Below the pieces are notes generated by a model. The model was not told where the DNA came from, ran no database searches, and was given only the letters and a program-made list of their open reading frames with translations. Below, piece by piece: positions 1 through 8,390 of a DNA stretch of 64,000 nt. A program made the position numbers and the translations under genes. The DNA lies in NCBI RefSeq assembly GCF_018613715.1, contig NZ_JAGGPT010000001.1, positions 857,919 to 921,918 on the forward strand. Reading direction: 5' to 3'. How positions within the stretch are numbered: position 1 is the first letter of the stretch; each line of letters begins with the position of its first letter. This DNA comes from Chryseobacterium sp. ISL-6 (GTDB lineage Bacteria > Bacteroidota > Bacteroidia > Flavobacteriales > Weeksellaceae).

Positions 1-1
1 A

Positions 2-550
2 CAGCAATGGAAAGAAAGATTGGGAGAACCGAGAGATAAAAAATGGGATGACGTCATTTCAAAATTATCTCCGCTTCCAGTTCAGGATGGTGTTTATCTG
101 GCTACAGAATCTGCAAAAGATTCGTATACTTTTCAAAAATGGATGACCGATCATCCAGCTGTTCTCGGAGCCTTGGGAATGGTTCCGGAATCTCCAAAAC
201 TGGACAAAAAAATTATGAAAAATACGTTGGATACCGTTTGGAAAAAATGGAATTGGGAACATACCTGGGGCTGGGATTTCCCGATGACTGCCATGAATGC
301 AGCAAGATTAGGTCTTCCATCAAAAGCTTTGGATGCTCTTTTTATGAACATTCAGACCAATACCTATTTGAAAAACGGCCATAACTACCAGGATAAACGT
401 CTGCGTATCTATCTTCCCGGAAACGGAGGTGTTTTAACTACTGTTGCTATGATGCTGGAAGGTTGGGATAATTCAAAAGGTGAATTTCCCGGTTTTCCGA
501 AAGATGGATCCTGGAAAATAAAAGCAGAAGGTTTCAAAAAAATGCCTTAA
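2..550 (+). CDS. C-terminal fragment of a probable (alpha/alpha)6-barrel glycosidase
   Basis: The reading frame is open to the left edge of the window, so only the last 182 or so residues are present and the true start lies outside. The fragment has the Trp-rich look of an alpha/alpha-toroid glycoside hydrolase: an alternating-helix segment with EHTWGWDFPMTAMNAARLG, followed by a run with RIYLPGNGGVLTTVAMML that resembles the C-terminal part of GH65- or GH95-like Bacteroidota enzymes. I cannot assign a GH family or substrate from this piece. A rho-independent terminator follows 25 bases after the stop, so it is the last gene of its unit. The pectin locus downstream makes a role in glycan breakdown likely, but this is inference. 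Confidence 0.55.
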   Translation, partial: QQWKERLGEPRDKKWDDVISKLSPLPVQDGVYLATESAKDSYTFQKWMTDHPAVLGALGMVPESPKLDKKIMKNTLDTVWKKWNWEHTWGWDFPMTAMNAARLGLPSKALDALFMNIQTNTYLKNGHNYQDKRLRIYLPGNGGVLTTVAMMLEGWDNSKGEFPGFPKDGSWKIKAEGFKKMP

Positions 551-574
551 AAACTCACATTCATATATAGTGAA

Positions 575-602
575 GTCTGTCCGGAAACGGCAGGCTTTTT
601 TT
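575..602 (+). terminator. Rho-independent terminator after the first CDS
   Basis: An 8-bp stem with one bulged T (575-583 against 588-595), closed by a GAAA tetraloop, is followed by seven T residues. It ends the transcript of the partial glycosidase gene. Confidence 0.8.
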
Positions 603-788
603 ATGCTTAAAATTATATTTTCGTCAATATTCAAACACAAAAAAGAAACATTAATCAATCCTTATTCGCAATTGTATTATAATATTTAAGATAATAACAA
701 TAAAACTAACAATACAGCATAGTGCAGGATGATTTTATGGTGTTAAGCTTTTAATTTAATACAATCAAAAAATCAAAACTTATTAAAC

Positions 789-2195
789 ATGAAAAAAATT
801 TCTACAACACTTTTGTTTTCTTTATTTCTGTTATCGTGTAATCATGATGATCACAGCAATCCACCAACTACTGAAAGCTGCAATTCTGAAAGGGCTTTGG
901 CTTTTCCTGAAGCGGAAGGTTTTGGAAAATTTTCTAAAGGAGCACGAGGGGTGACGAATCCCAGCGTTTATATTGTCAGTAATCTGAATGACAGTGGTCC
1001 GGGTTCCTTTCGGGACGCTGTGAGTCAGCCCGGCAGGTTTATCGTATTTTCTGTAAGTGGTATTATCAATTTGCAATCTTCCTTAGCGATGTCACCAAAT
1101 CTTACCATAGCTGGCCAGTCAGCTCCCGGGAAGGGAATCGTTCTCTATGGCCAGAAAGTATCCTTTACGGGCGCAAATAACACCATTGCAAGATACTTCA
1201 GAATCCGACTGGGGAATGTAAACGGATTATCCAAGAATACAGATGCTTCAGGAGTAGCAAATGGTAAAAATATTATGCTGGACCACATGTCTTTTTCGTG
1301 GGGTCTCGACGAAGTTTTTTCCATCAACTGGGATAATAAAGGGTTTGAACCCGACAGTATAACCATACAGAATTCTATTATAGCACAGGGTCTGCATCGT
1401 CACAACCATTCTGCCGGTGGCCTGATCCAGACAACCGACGGGCATATCAGTATTTTAAAATCTCTGTATGAAAGTAACAAAACAAGAAATCCTAAAGTAA
1501 AAGGGAAGAATGAATTTGTAAATAATGTCATATACAATTATGGTAACCTGGGAAATACTTATGGGCATACCGTTTCTGGAGATGGCTATATTATGGGTGA
1601 TTCAGCAGGAATTTCGGAAGTGAATATTATCAATAATTATTTTGTTGCCGGTCCTTTAAATGTGGATAATCAATCGACACCATTCAGCAGAGGTACCAGC
1701 ACATTCCATTTATATCAATCGGGAAATTATTACGACTCTAATAAAAACGGGGTTTTGGACGGAAATCTGGTTCCTCAGAATACAACGGCATTTCCCGGAA
1801 ATACACCGGTTCAATTTATGAACAGCCCATTTGCATACCCTTTCAATGCAACTAACCTGTCTGCTACTCAAGCATTTTATCATGTTATACAAAATTCAGG
1901 AGCTAATTTTCCTCATCGTGATGATGTCGATAACTTGATCATTTCTGAAGTGAGTTCCAAAGGAACTCAGGGACTCTATGTGTACACTGAAAACAATCTT
2001 CCTCTTGCTAACGGTGGTTTAGGAGACTACCCTGCTTATCAAAGCGTTCAGGACAGCGATAAAGATGGAATACCAGATGCTGTTGAAGTTCATATGGGAC
2101 TTAATCCGCGAGACTCAACAGATGCCCTGAAGGTTAGTAAATTTTGTAAAAATTATTTAAATATTGAAATTTACTTGAACAACATTATGAAGTAA
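789..2195 (+). CDS. PL1-type pectate lyase lipoprotein
   Basis: This 468-residue protein starts with a lipoprotein signal (LLFSLFLLSC, Cys at about residue 17), so it is probably anchored to the outer membrane. The mature part is a right-handed beta-helix lyase. It opens with FPEAEGFGKFSKGARG, continues with the NLNDSGPGSFRDAV and TIAGQSAPGKGI segments common to Bacteroidota PL1 enzymes, and holds the LDHMSFSWGLDE segment near the expected active cleft. Such enzymes cleave polygalacturonate by beta-elimination. The C-terminus has an acidic calcium-type repeat (DSDKDGIPDAVEVHMGLNPRD), also present in the PL1 at 49686. It stands alone between two terminators. No TGCAATCGATTGCA-type site lies upstream, unlike the other pectin genes. 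The subfamily is not certain. Confidence 0.85.
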   Translation: MKKISTTLLFSLFLLSCNHDDHSNPPTTESCNSERALAFPEAEGFGKFSKGARGVTNPSVYIVSNLNDSGPGSFRDAVSQPGRFIVFSVSGIINLQSSLAMSPNLTIAGQSAPGKGIVLYGQKVSFTGANNTIARYFRIRLGNVNGLSKNTDASGVANGKNIMLDHMSFSWGLDEVFSINWDNKGFEPDSITIQNSIIAQGLHRHNHSAGGLIQTTDGHISILKSLYESNKTRNPKVKGKNEFVNNVIYNYGNLGNTYGHTVSGDGYIMGDSAGISEVNIINNYFVAGPLNVDNQSTPFSRGTSTFHLYQSGNYYDSNKNGVLDGNLVPQNTTAFPGNTPVQFMNSPFAYPFNATNLSATQAFYHVIQNSGANFPHRDDVDNLIISEVSSKGTQGLYVYTENNLPLANGGLGDYPAYQSVQDSDKDGIPDAVEVHMGLNPRDSTDALKVSKFCKNYLNIEIYLNNIMK

Positions 2196-2236
2196 GAATC
2201 ACCTTTACTATTCACATCTAAATACTTATATTTTCG

Positions 2237-2277
2237 TCTTCATTCTGTTTCAACATGATTCAGAATGAAGATTTTTT
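2237..2277 (+). terminator. Rho-independent terminator after the PL1 lyase gene
   Basis: Perfect 11-bp arms (2237-2247 and 2261-2271) with a 13-base loop are followed by six T residues. It separates the lyase gene from the GntR regulator. Confidence 0.85.
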
Positions 2278-2428
2278 AGTAAAATATTCATATATACAGA
2301 CTTATTATAATTAATTAAAAATAAATATAGATTTATTGACATAAATTTTACGACTTATTTACGATCATTGGTTAATTTTTTATAAATTAGTTTCTTTAAA
2401 CCGTTTTAACCGATCCTATCTGAAAAAC

Positions 2429-3475
2429 ATGGCAGAAACATTTGAAATACAGATCAATGAACACTCCAGAGTTCCTAAATATAAGCAGATTGTTGATTCT
2501 ATTCTGAATGGAATAGATGGTGGAGAAATTCAGATTGGAGAGAAGATTCCTTCCATCAACGAGCTCAGTGAATCCTGCTTTCTCTCGAGAGATACTGTGG
2601 AAAAAGCATATAAGGAATTGAGGAAAAGACAGATCATAGAATCCGTAAAAGGTAAAGGATATTATATTTCACGTATCAATAAAAATGATATTATTAATAT
2701 CTTTTTTCTGATCAACAAACCGAGTACCTATAAAATGATGATCTATAATTACTTCGTCAATGCAATCGGTACCAAAGGCAATGTTGAGATGTATATTTAC
2801 CATTGTGATGAAACACTTTTCATTAATTCTTTGAAAAAGAATCTGGGCGGATTTGATTACTATGTCATTATGCCTCACTTTCGGGACGAACAGTCTAAAC
2901 ATACCAGCTCTACAAAGGAAGTGATTGACATGATTGAAAAAATACCAAAAAATAAACTGCTGTTGCTGGACAATACCAAACCCAATGTTTCAGGAGAATA
3001 TGGTACTATTTTTCAGGATTTCGAACATGATATTTACAATGCCCTTCTGGAAGGTTTAGACAAGATAAAGAAATATGAGAAAATCATCTTAGTCTATCCT
3101 GATAAATCAATCCACCCCTATCCTTTCCGTATTGTACGCGGTTTTGAGAATTTCTGCAAAGATTTTAAACTTGATTATGAAATCCTTGATGAAATTTATC
3201 CTGATATGGAATTACAGGAAAAAGATATTTTCATCACAATCCGCGAACGGGATCTTGTTAATTTGGTGAAGCAGATCAGACAGAAAAATCTTGAACTGGG
3301 CAAAGACATCGGAATTATTTCCTACAATGAAACTCCTCTTAAAGAATTGCTGGGAATCACAGTGATTACTACAGATTTTAAAGCAATGGGAGAATCTGCT
3401 GCCTACATGATCCTGAAAAATAAAAGGGAACAGGTCAACAATGTCTTTAAATTTATTCAAAGGGATTCTTTATAA
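2429..3475 (+). CDS. GntR-family regulator with LacI-like sensor domain
   Basis: This 348-residue protein has an N-terminal winged-helix GntR domain (about residues 8-78: YKQIVDSILNGIDGGEIQIGEKIPSINELSE, then the recognition region LSRDTVEKAYKELRKRQIIES). From about residue 85 a periplasmic-binding-protein type 1 fold follows, as in LacI-family effector domains, ending in ITVITTDFKAMGESAAYMIL. This architecture is typical of Bacteroidota sugar regulators that sense a monosaccharide. It sits near the rhamnose genes (4.1-10.5 kb), separated only by a small gene, so a rhamnose-responsive regulator is the simplest guess. No ligand-determining residue can be read here. It has its own transcription unit, with a terminator upstream. 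Confidence 0.85.
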   Translation: MAETFEIQINEHSRVPKYKQIVDSILNGIDGGEIQIGEKIPSINELSESCFLSRDTVEKAYKELRKRQIIESVKGKGYYISRINKNDIINIFFLINKPSTYKMMIYNYFVNAIGTKGNVEMYIYHCDETLFINSLKKNLGGFDYYVIMPHFRDEQSKHTSSTKEVIDMIEKIPKNKLLLLDNTKPNVSGEYGTIFQDFEHDIYNALLEGLDKIKKYEKIILVYPDKSIHPYPFRIVRGFENFCKDFKLDYEILDEIYPDMELQEKDIFITIRERDLVNLVKQIRQKNLELGKDIGIISYNETPLKELLGITVITTDFKAMGESAAYMILKNKREQVNNVFKFIQRDSL

Positions 3476-3498
3476 AGTCATTTATTTTTTTTAAATAA

Positions 3499-3512
3499 TG
3501 CAATCGATTGCG
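3499..3512. promoter_or_regulatory. LacI-type operator (TGCAATCGATTGCG)
   Basis: This is a 14-bp near-perfect palindrome centred on CG, 13 of 14 bases matching the TGCAATCGATTGCA consensus seen at seven other intergenic sites here. It lies 78 bases upstream of the NTF2-like gene. The assignment to a LacI-family protein rests on the CG-centred symmetry typical of that family. Confidence 0.7.
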
Positions 3513-3589
3513 CTTGTCATTAGATTAACACCTCTAACAATTAAATTATAGACAGCATTTAAAACCTACTAAAAAATATTTATTTAATT

Positions 3590-4033
3590 ATGATTAAAAA
3601 ATTAATTTTCGCCATGGCTTTCTTCATGGTACTTGCTTTGTCAGGACAGAAAAAGAATGATAAAGATGCTGTTACTGAAGCCGCTGAAAAGTTAAGATCG
3701 GCCATGATAAGCGGTGACAAACCAACATTAGAATCATTGATCTTACCGGGATTAACTTATGGACATTCGGGAGGTCACATTGACAATGCAGTGGAATTTG
3801 TCGAGAAATTAGTCAGTAAAAAATCAGATTTTGTAACCATTGATATTACCAATCAAAGCATCGACCTTGTTGGTAACACAGCGATTGTCCGTCACCATTT
3901 TTATGCAACAACTGCTGACTTTGGAAAAACTCCAGGGGATGTAACGTTGGATGTATTACTGGTTTGGGTAAAAACCAAAAACGACTGGAAATTACTGGCC
4001 AGACAGGCAGTAAAATCTGAAAAGAAAAAATAA
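3590..4033 (+). CDS. Secreted NTF2-like (DUF4440/SnoaL-like) protein
   Basis: This 147-residue protein has a short cleavable signal peptide (MIKKLIFAMAFFMVLALSGQ). The rest is one alpha+beta-barrel domain of the NTF2/SnoaL type: an N-terminal helix (AAEKLRSAMISGDKPTLESLI), LTYGHSGGHI, then strands ending in VLLVWVKTKNDWKLLARQAVK. Domains of this fold occur in ketosteroid isomerases, dehydratases and binding proteins, so no reaction can be assigned. The operator just upstream suggests co-regulation with the pectin genes. Similar small proteins occur near sugar-use loci, but whether it acts on sugar, lactone or something else is unknown. Confidence 0.75.
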   Translation: MIKKLIFAMAFFMVLALSGQKKNDKDAVTEAAEKLRSAMISGDKPTLESLILPGLTYGHSGGHIDNAVEFVEKLVSKKSDFVTIDITNQSIDLVGNTAIVRHHFYATTADFGKTPGDVTLDVLLVWVKTKNDWKLLARQAVKSEKKK

Positions 4034-4053
4034 GTATCAAGATTATGATAAAC

Positions 4054-4085
4054 AAAATTCGCAAAGCTATCTTTGCGAATTTTTT
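4054..4085. terminator. Bidirectional terminator between convergent genes
   Basis: Perfect 13-bp arms (4054-4066 and 4071-4083) enclose a CTAT loop, with T runs on the plus side and A residues on the other. It serves the NTF2-like gene and possibly the convergent rhamnose operon. Confidence 0.85.
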
Positions 4086-4160
4086 ATTTAGAATTTATTC
4101 TAAGTTTTGGTTAAAGCCCATTTAGTTTTTTTTATTGAGCATTAATAAGACTTAAAGATT

Positions 4161-5309
4161 TTATTTCACTCTAAAATTTTGCAGATCTTCCGGTTTTTCA
4201 CAGCAAAGCTGTTCCATTACCTGTCTGAACTGCATTTTAAGCATTTCAATGATGTGATCGCCCCCTTTTTCACCCAAAGCACCCACTGCATACATAAATG
4301 TTCTTCCCATAAATGTAAATTCAGCACCACAGCTGAGAGCACGGGCAACATCCGGACCTGTTCTTACACCACTGTCCATCATTATTTTTATCTGATTTTT
4401 ATATTTTTCACTAATTTCCTTCACTACCGCAATGGTAGATTCCCCGGCATCCAGCTGTCTTCCGCCATGATTGGAGATAATCATTCCATCAAATCCCAGA
4501 CGTACTGCTTCAGCAGCATCTTCATCAGACGCAACTCCTTTAATCACTAATTTACCTTTCCATTGATCACGGATCACTTTTAGCCTGTCTGCATTCAGCC
4601 TGCCGGAAAAAGTAGAGTTCATAAATTGCCCCAACTGCTTTACGCCCATACTCTTATCTATGTATTTATCCAAGGTTGCAAAACGGGGAACACCATGCTT
4701 TACCATTTCCATTACCCATTGTGGTTTTACCAAAGCCTGAGAAACATTTCTAAAATTAATCTGAGGCGGCATTGCCAAACCATTTCGGATTTCTTTGGCC
4801 CGGTAACCAAAAGTAGGAACATCTGCTAAAACAACGAGTACGTCATATCCGGAAGCTTCACAACGGTTGAGAATATCATCACGCAGCCATTCTTCCCTTG
4901 GATGGTATAATTGATACCAGGCTTTTCCTTCCGTTAATTCTGCAATTCTTTCAATACTGCTGGTCGTTACCGTACTTAAAATAAAAGGAATATTATGTTT
5001 GAAAGCTGCTTTTGCTAAAATTTCCGGAGCATTAGGCCACATCAATCCTTGTAAACCGACAGGTGAGATTCCAAAAGGCGCAGAATATTTCACACCGAAT
5101 AATTCGGTCTCCATACTGGTTTCACTGTAATTATTCAAATAGCGTGGACGAAGAAGAACTTCTCTCAGCTCAGATGTATTCCGGTCTCTGTTTATGTTTT
5201 CATTGCAGCCTCCGTCCAGATATTCAAAAGCGAAACGGGGCATTCTTTTTTTTGCCCTTTCAATCAGAAGCTCAAGGGAAGCATATCGGGTATCGAATGG
5301 AAATGACAT
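4161..5309 (-). CDS. lldD: FMN-dependent alpha-hydroxy-acid (L-lactate) dehydrogenase
   Basis: This 382-residue protein is a full-length member of the FMN-dependent alpha-hydroxy-acid dehydrogenase family. The flavin and active-site motif SNHGGRQLD (His281, Arg284), Lys257 in the VIKGV strand, and MMDSGVRTGPDVARAL and FMGRTFMYA for phosphate binding are all visible. These enzymes oxidise L-2-hydroxy acids to 2-oxo acids. It lies two bases downstream of the rhamnulokinase gene. The rhamnose route encoded here should yield L-lactate from lactaldehyde, so its likely job is L-lactate to pyruvate. Specificity for lactate over glycolate or mandelate is inferred from this context. Confidence 0.85.
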   Translation of the reverse strand: MSFPFDTRYASLELLIERAKKRMPRFAFEYLDGGCNENINRDRNTSELREVLLRPRYLNNYSETSMETELFGVKYSAPFGISPVGLQGLMWPNAPEILAKAAFKHNIPFILSTVTTSSIERIAELTEGKAWYQLYHPREEWLRDDILNRCEASGYDVLVVLADVPTFGYRAKEIRNGLAMPPQINFRNVSQALVKPQWVMEMVKHGVPRFATLDKYIDKSMGVKQLGQFMNSTFSGRLNADRLKVIRDQWKGKLVIKGVASDEDAAEAVRLGFDGMIISNHGGRQLDAGESTIAVVKEISEKYKNQIKIMMDSGVRTGPDVARALSCGAEFTFMGRTFMYAVGALGEKGGDHIIEMLKMQFRQVMEQLCCEKPEDLQNFRVK

Positions 5310-5311
5310 GA

Positions 5312-6697
5312 TTATAAATTAAGAATTAAAGGTTGAAGCACTTTCATCTGATAATGCTGTTGTAAAAAGGTTTCATCTATTTTCTTGTTAGAAATTACCA
5401 TAGAAGCCCCCAATGCAGAGCCTAGTGGTGAATGCGTTGACATCACGCTGTAGTGGTGGAAATGATGAGACATCAGTTTCATAAATACATCATTATCCGT
5501 AAATCCGCCATCAATGTAGATTGTTTCAATTTCTGAATTTCCTATTGCATTTTTAATGGTATGAATCTGCAGATCCATTAATTCTATCATCAATTGATGA
5601 TAGGCTTCTTCAAAAGTTGCAAATGATTTTAGATCTGTTTCAGTGATCATTTTTCGTTTTAAAATAATTCCTTCAAACCGAAAATAAATATTCTTATTTT
5701 TCATCAAACGCAAATACACATCCTGATCAAAATGTACTTCTCTATGGAAACCATATTCTTTTCCATAATAAGCGCATAATTTTTCTACCTGAATCTTATA
5801 TTCATTTCCCATAAAAAAGCGGGAAGCTTTTACGCGTTTACCATCGATCCGCATATAATTCAGACAATTGTTCTCGATATCCTCATCGGTAAGACTTTCG
5901 TCATTAAATGGATTTAAAGAAATACTCCACGTTCCTGTTGACAGCAATAAAAAAGGTTCTTTTTTACTTAAAATGTAAGGCAATAATGCTGAAGAACTGT
6001 CATGAATTCCAACACCTATTTTAATTTTTTTGTTTCTGTAGGAAGTATTTATGCTTGCTGAAGTTGGAACGATGGGTGCCAGTAAAACATCGATCCCTTC
6101 TTCATACACCCAGTCATGATAATCGGATTTATCATAGTTCCATAAATTGGTATGACAACCTATTGAAGTAAATTCCGACACACAAATCCCTGTAAACAGA
6201 TAAGATAAATATTGAGGCAAGTGAAGACTGTACCTGATCTTTCTGAATGTTTCCGGATGTTTGTACTTCAGCCAAAACAACTGCATCCCTGAGTTGAGCA
6301 TCCCTGATTGCGGTGATGCTGTTTCGCGTGCAATTTTCAGCTTGCTCCCATGTTTTTCATAAAACAAATCCAGTATTTCCTGATCCATGGGTTTGGTATA
6401 ATTGTACAGTGGAGCCAAAACATTTCCTTTGTGATCCAAATGCACCAAACTTGCTCCATAACTGGAGAAATTAATCGCTTTTACTTCAAAATTTTCATCG
6501 TCAAGAATGGCATTAAAATTATCTTTGATCCAGTTTTGCAGTGCTGCAAGATCTTCTGTAGGATAATCATCTTCATCTGTGGTGAGCGGTAGTTCTGTAT
6601 ACTCACGAACAACTTCTTTATAATTTTTATCAAATAAAAAGAACTTTTTATTGGTCTTTCCAATATCAAATACTATGGTTACCTTTTTTTTGGACAT
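5312..6697 (-). CDS. rhaB: Rhamnulokinase-like FGGY carbohydrate kinase
   Basis: This 461-residue FGGY-family sugar kinase has the N-terminal ATPase-fold motif (VFDIGKTNKKFFLFD), the central substrate region (NFSSYGASLVHLD), the second ATPase phosphate loop (LLLSTGTWSISLNP) and the adenosine motif with IDGGFTDNDVFMKLM. It is expected to phosphorylate L-rhamnulose at C1 in the cytoplasm. The assignment rests on its place between the rhamnose isomerase and lldD. By sequence alone it could be a kinase of another ketose such as fuculose. Its start follows a 269-base gap that holds a long inverted repeat. Confidence 0.8.
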   Translation of the reverse strand: MSKKKVTIVFDIGKTNKKFFLFDKNYKEVVREYTELPLTTDEDDYPTEDLAALQNWIKDNFNAILDDENFEVKAINFSSYGASLVHLDHKGNVLAPLYNYTKPMDQEILDLFYEKHGSKLKIARETASPQSGMLNSGMQLFWLKYKHPETFRKIRYSLHLPQYLSYLFTGICVSEFTSIGCHTNLWNYDKSDYHDWVYEEGIDVLLAPIVPTSASINTSYRNKKIKIGVGIHDSSSALLPYILSKKEPFLLLSTGTWSISLNPFNDESLTDEDIENNCLNYMRIDGKRVKASRFFMGNEYKIQVEKLCAYYGKEYGFHREVHFDQDVYLRLMKNKNIYFRFEGIILKRKMITETDLKSFATFEEAYHQLMIELMDLQIHTIKNAIGNSEIETIYIDGGFTDNDVFMKLMSHHFHHYSVMSTHSPLGSALGASMVISNKKIDETFLQQHYQMKVLQPLILNL

Positions 6698-6793
6698 TCT
6701 CGAGATGAATTAAATTATGTATTTATAGTACAAATCGGTTTTTTAAGATCTGTGCACGCTTTTAAATTTTATTAAATATTCTTTTAAAGACCA

Positions 6794-6889
6794 TTAAGGA
6801 GTGTTTAGCAATTAAGGAAGAATAAGAAAAAAATCCAATAATTTTCTTAATAAATGAAGTTTCGCTTAATACTAAACACTCTACCTTAA
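6794..6889. repeat. Inverted repeat pair between rhaI and rhaB
   Basis: The left arm at 6794-6808 (TTAAGGAGTGTTTAG) matches the reverse complement of the right arm at 6872-6889 apart from a three-base insertion (TTAAGGTAGAGTGTTTAG). The arms are 63 bases apart and lie in the gap upstream of rhaB and downstream of rhaI. They could be paired operator sites or an mRNA stem that separates the two genes. Confidence 0.5.
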
Positions 6890-6966
6890 CGGTAAAAAAT
6901 AAGGATACATATAATTAAACTTTCGATTGCACCTGAAAGTTGAAATTATCAAAATTTAAATAAGTC

Positions 6967-8280
6967 TTATAATCCGGTTGCTTTTGTTTCTAAACCTCTT
7001 TCGGTAATTAAACGCTGTCTTATCTTTAGTTTTCTGTAAGCAGCTATCGGATCCAGAGCTGCACCAGTCTGCAGCCTTGCAGCTTTTAACAATGGGCGTA
7101 CATCGGTTCTGTATGCATTCTGTAAAATCTCCTGAGAGAGCACTACATCATTTTCCAATTGTGCTGTTTTTAATGCTTTTTGATCTACAAGAAGTGCCTG
7201 GGCATAAGCAATTAAAATAGCTTCAAGAGATTGTATTAAATCCTCTAAAGGATCTTTTATATTATGACTAGCATCGATCATCCATGCCGGATAAGGATTT
7301 TGAGGATTGTTTTCAATTCCATATACCAGCTCATTGAAAATCAAGAACAATGCATAAGGTTTGATCGATCCTACGGTTAAATCATCATCTCCATATTTGC
7401 TGTCGTTAAAGTGGAAGCCTCCTAGTTTCCCTTGGTACATTAAAGTAGCAACGATCTGTTCAATATTGGTATTTGGTAAATGATGTCCCAAATCCACTAA
7501 AGTGTAAGCTCTTTCTCCACAGGCATTTGCCAACATCAAAGAGGTTCCCCAATCCTGAATCGTTGTAGAATAAAAGTTAGGTTCATAAGGCTTATACTCG
7601 ATGAACAGTTTCCAGTCTTCAGGCAAACCGCCATAAATTTCTTTTAGACTTTGCTCAGTTTTAGACAAGGCAGTCTGGAAGTTTAACTGACCTGGAAAGC
7701 TAGAGCCATCTGCCAACCAAACGGTTAAACTTTTAGAACCCAGTTCTTTTCCAATTCTGATAACTTCTTTATTATGTTCCACTGCATAAGCACGGGAATC
7801 TTCATTCACGCTGTTCAGAGAACCAAATTTATATGATTTTTGTGCTCCCGGCTGATCCTGAAAAGTGTTGGAATTCATTGCGTCAAATACAAGATTGTGA
7901 GAAGCCGCGACTTCCTTTATTGCTTTTACGTCACCCGGAATATCCCAAGGAATATGCAGTGAAACAGCTCCTGCAGAATGCGTTAAAGCGTGAATCAAGC
8001 CTACATCATCCAATTTCTGTTCTAAAGTAGACGGTTCACCACCATAAGAAAACCTTCCGAAACGGGTTCCGCCTGCTCCTAAAGCCCAGCTTGGAATTGC
8101 CACCTGAAAATCGGCAATCTTATTGACTACCTCTGCAACATTTAACCCTGATTTTGTTAATTTATTTTGTAGAAAATCAAAATCTGAATTGAAATTTTCA
8201 ACTTCTCCTTTATTATTTTGTTCAATGATATCTTTTCCTATAATCATGATTTGATTTTTAAAACTTTTTAATTGAAACAT
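6967..8280 (-). CDS. rhaI: L-rhamnose isomerase, RhaI type
   Basis: This TIM-barrel sugar isomerase interconverts L-rhamnose and L-rhamnulose in the cytoplasm. Visible segments are FRSYGG-like FGRFSYGGEPSTLEQKLDD, VSLHIPWD, LTVWLADGSSFPGQ, LFIEYKPYEPNFYSTTIQDWG, VDLGHHLPNTNIEQIVA and GGFHFNDSKYGDDDLTVGSIKP, which carry acidic and His metal ligands as expected for the RhaI group rather than the classical E. coli RhaA. The 437-residue reading uses the ATG at 8280. A second ATG at 8247 (MIIGKDII) is equally plausible and would give a 426-residue protein. The RhaEW gene is 110 bases upstream on the same strand. Confidence 0.85.
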   Translation of the reverse strand: MFQLKSFKNQIMIIGKDIIEQNNKGEVENFNSDFDFLQNKLTKSGLNVAEVVNKIADFQVAIPSWALGAGGTRFGRFSYGGEPSTLEQKLDDVGLIHALTHSAGAVSLHIPWDIPGDVKAIKEVAASHNLVFDAMNSNTFQDQPGAQKSYKFGSLNSVNEDSRAYAVEHNKEVIRIGKELGSKSLTVWLADGSSFPGQLNFQTALSKTEQSLKEIYGGLPEDWKLFIEYKPYEPNFYSTTIQDWGTSLMLANACGERAYTLVDLGHHLPNTNIEQIVATLMYQGKLGGFHFNDSKYGDDDLTVGSIKPYALFLIFNELVYGIENNPQNPYPAWMIDASHNIKDPLEDLIQSLEAILIAYAQALLVDQKALKTAQLENDVVLSQEILQNAYRTDVRPLLKAARLQTGAALDPIAAYRKLKIRQRLITERGLETKATGL

Positions 8281-8338
8281 TTAAACTTTTAAGGTTTACT
8301 CTTATTCAAACCAAAGATTAAATTAATTCATTGCAGAT

Positions 8339-8351
8339 CCAGTAAAACTGG
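8339..8351. promoter_or_regulatory. Small palindrome upstream of rhaI
   Basis: CCAGTAAAACTGG has 5-bp arms and a 3-base centre and lies in the 110-base gap between RhaEW and rhaI. It could be an operator or an intercistronic hairpin. Nothing else in the window fixes its role. Confidence 0.35.
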
Positions 8352-8390
8352 CTCTAAATTTACCAAATTATATACTTTTGAGAATAATAT

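Noticed and set aside
831..1076. Open frame on the minus strand inside the PL1 gene
   Set aside because: It lies within a well-supported lyase gene in another frame and has no homology signal or start context.
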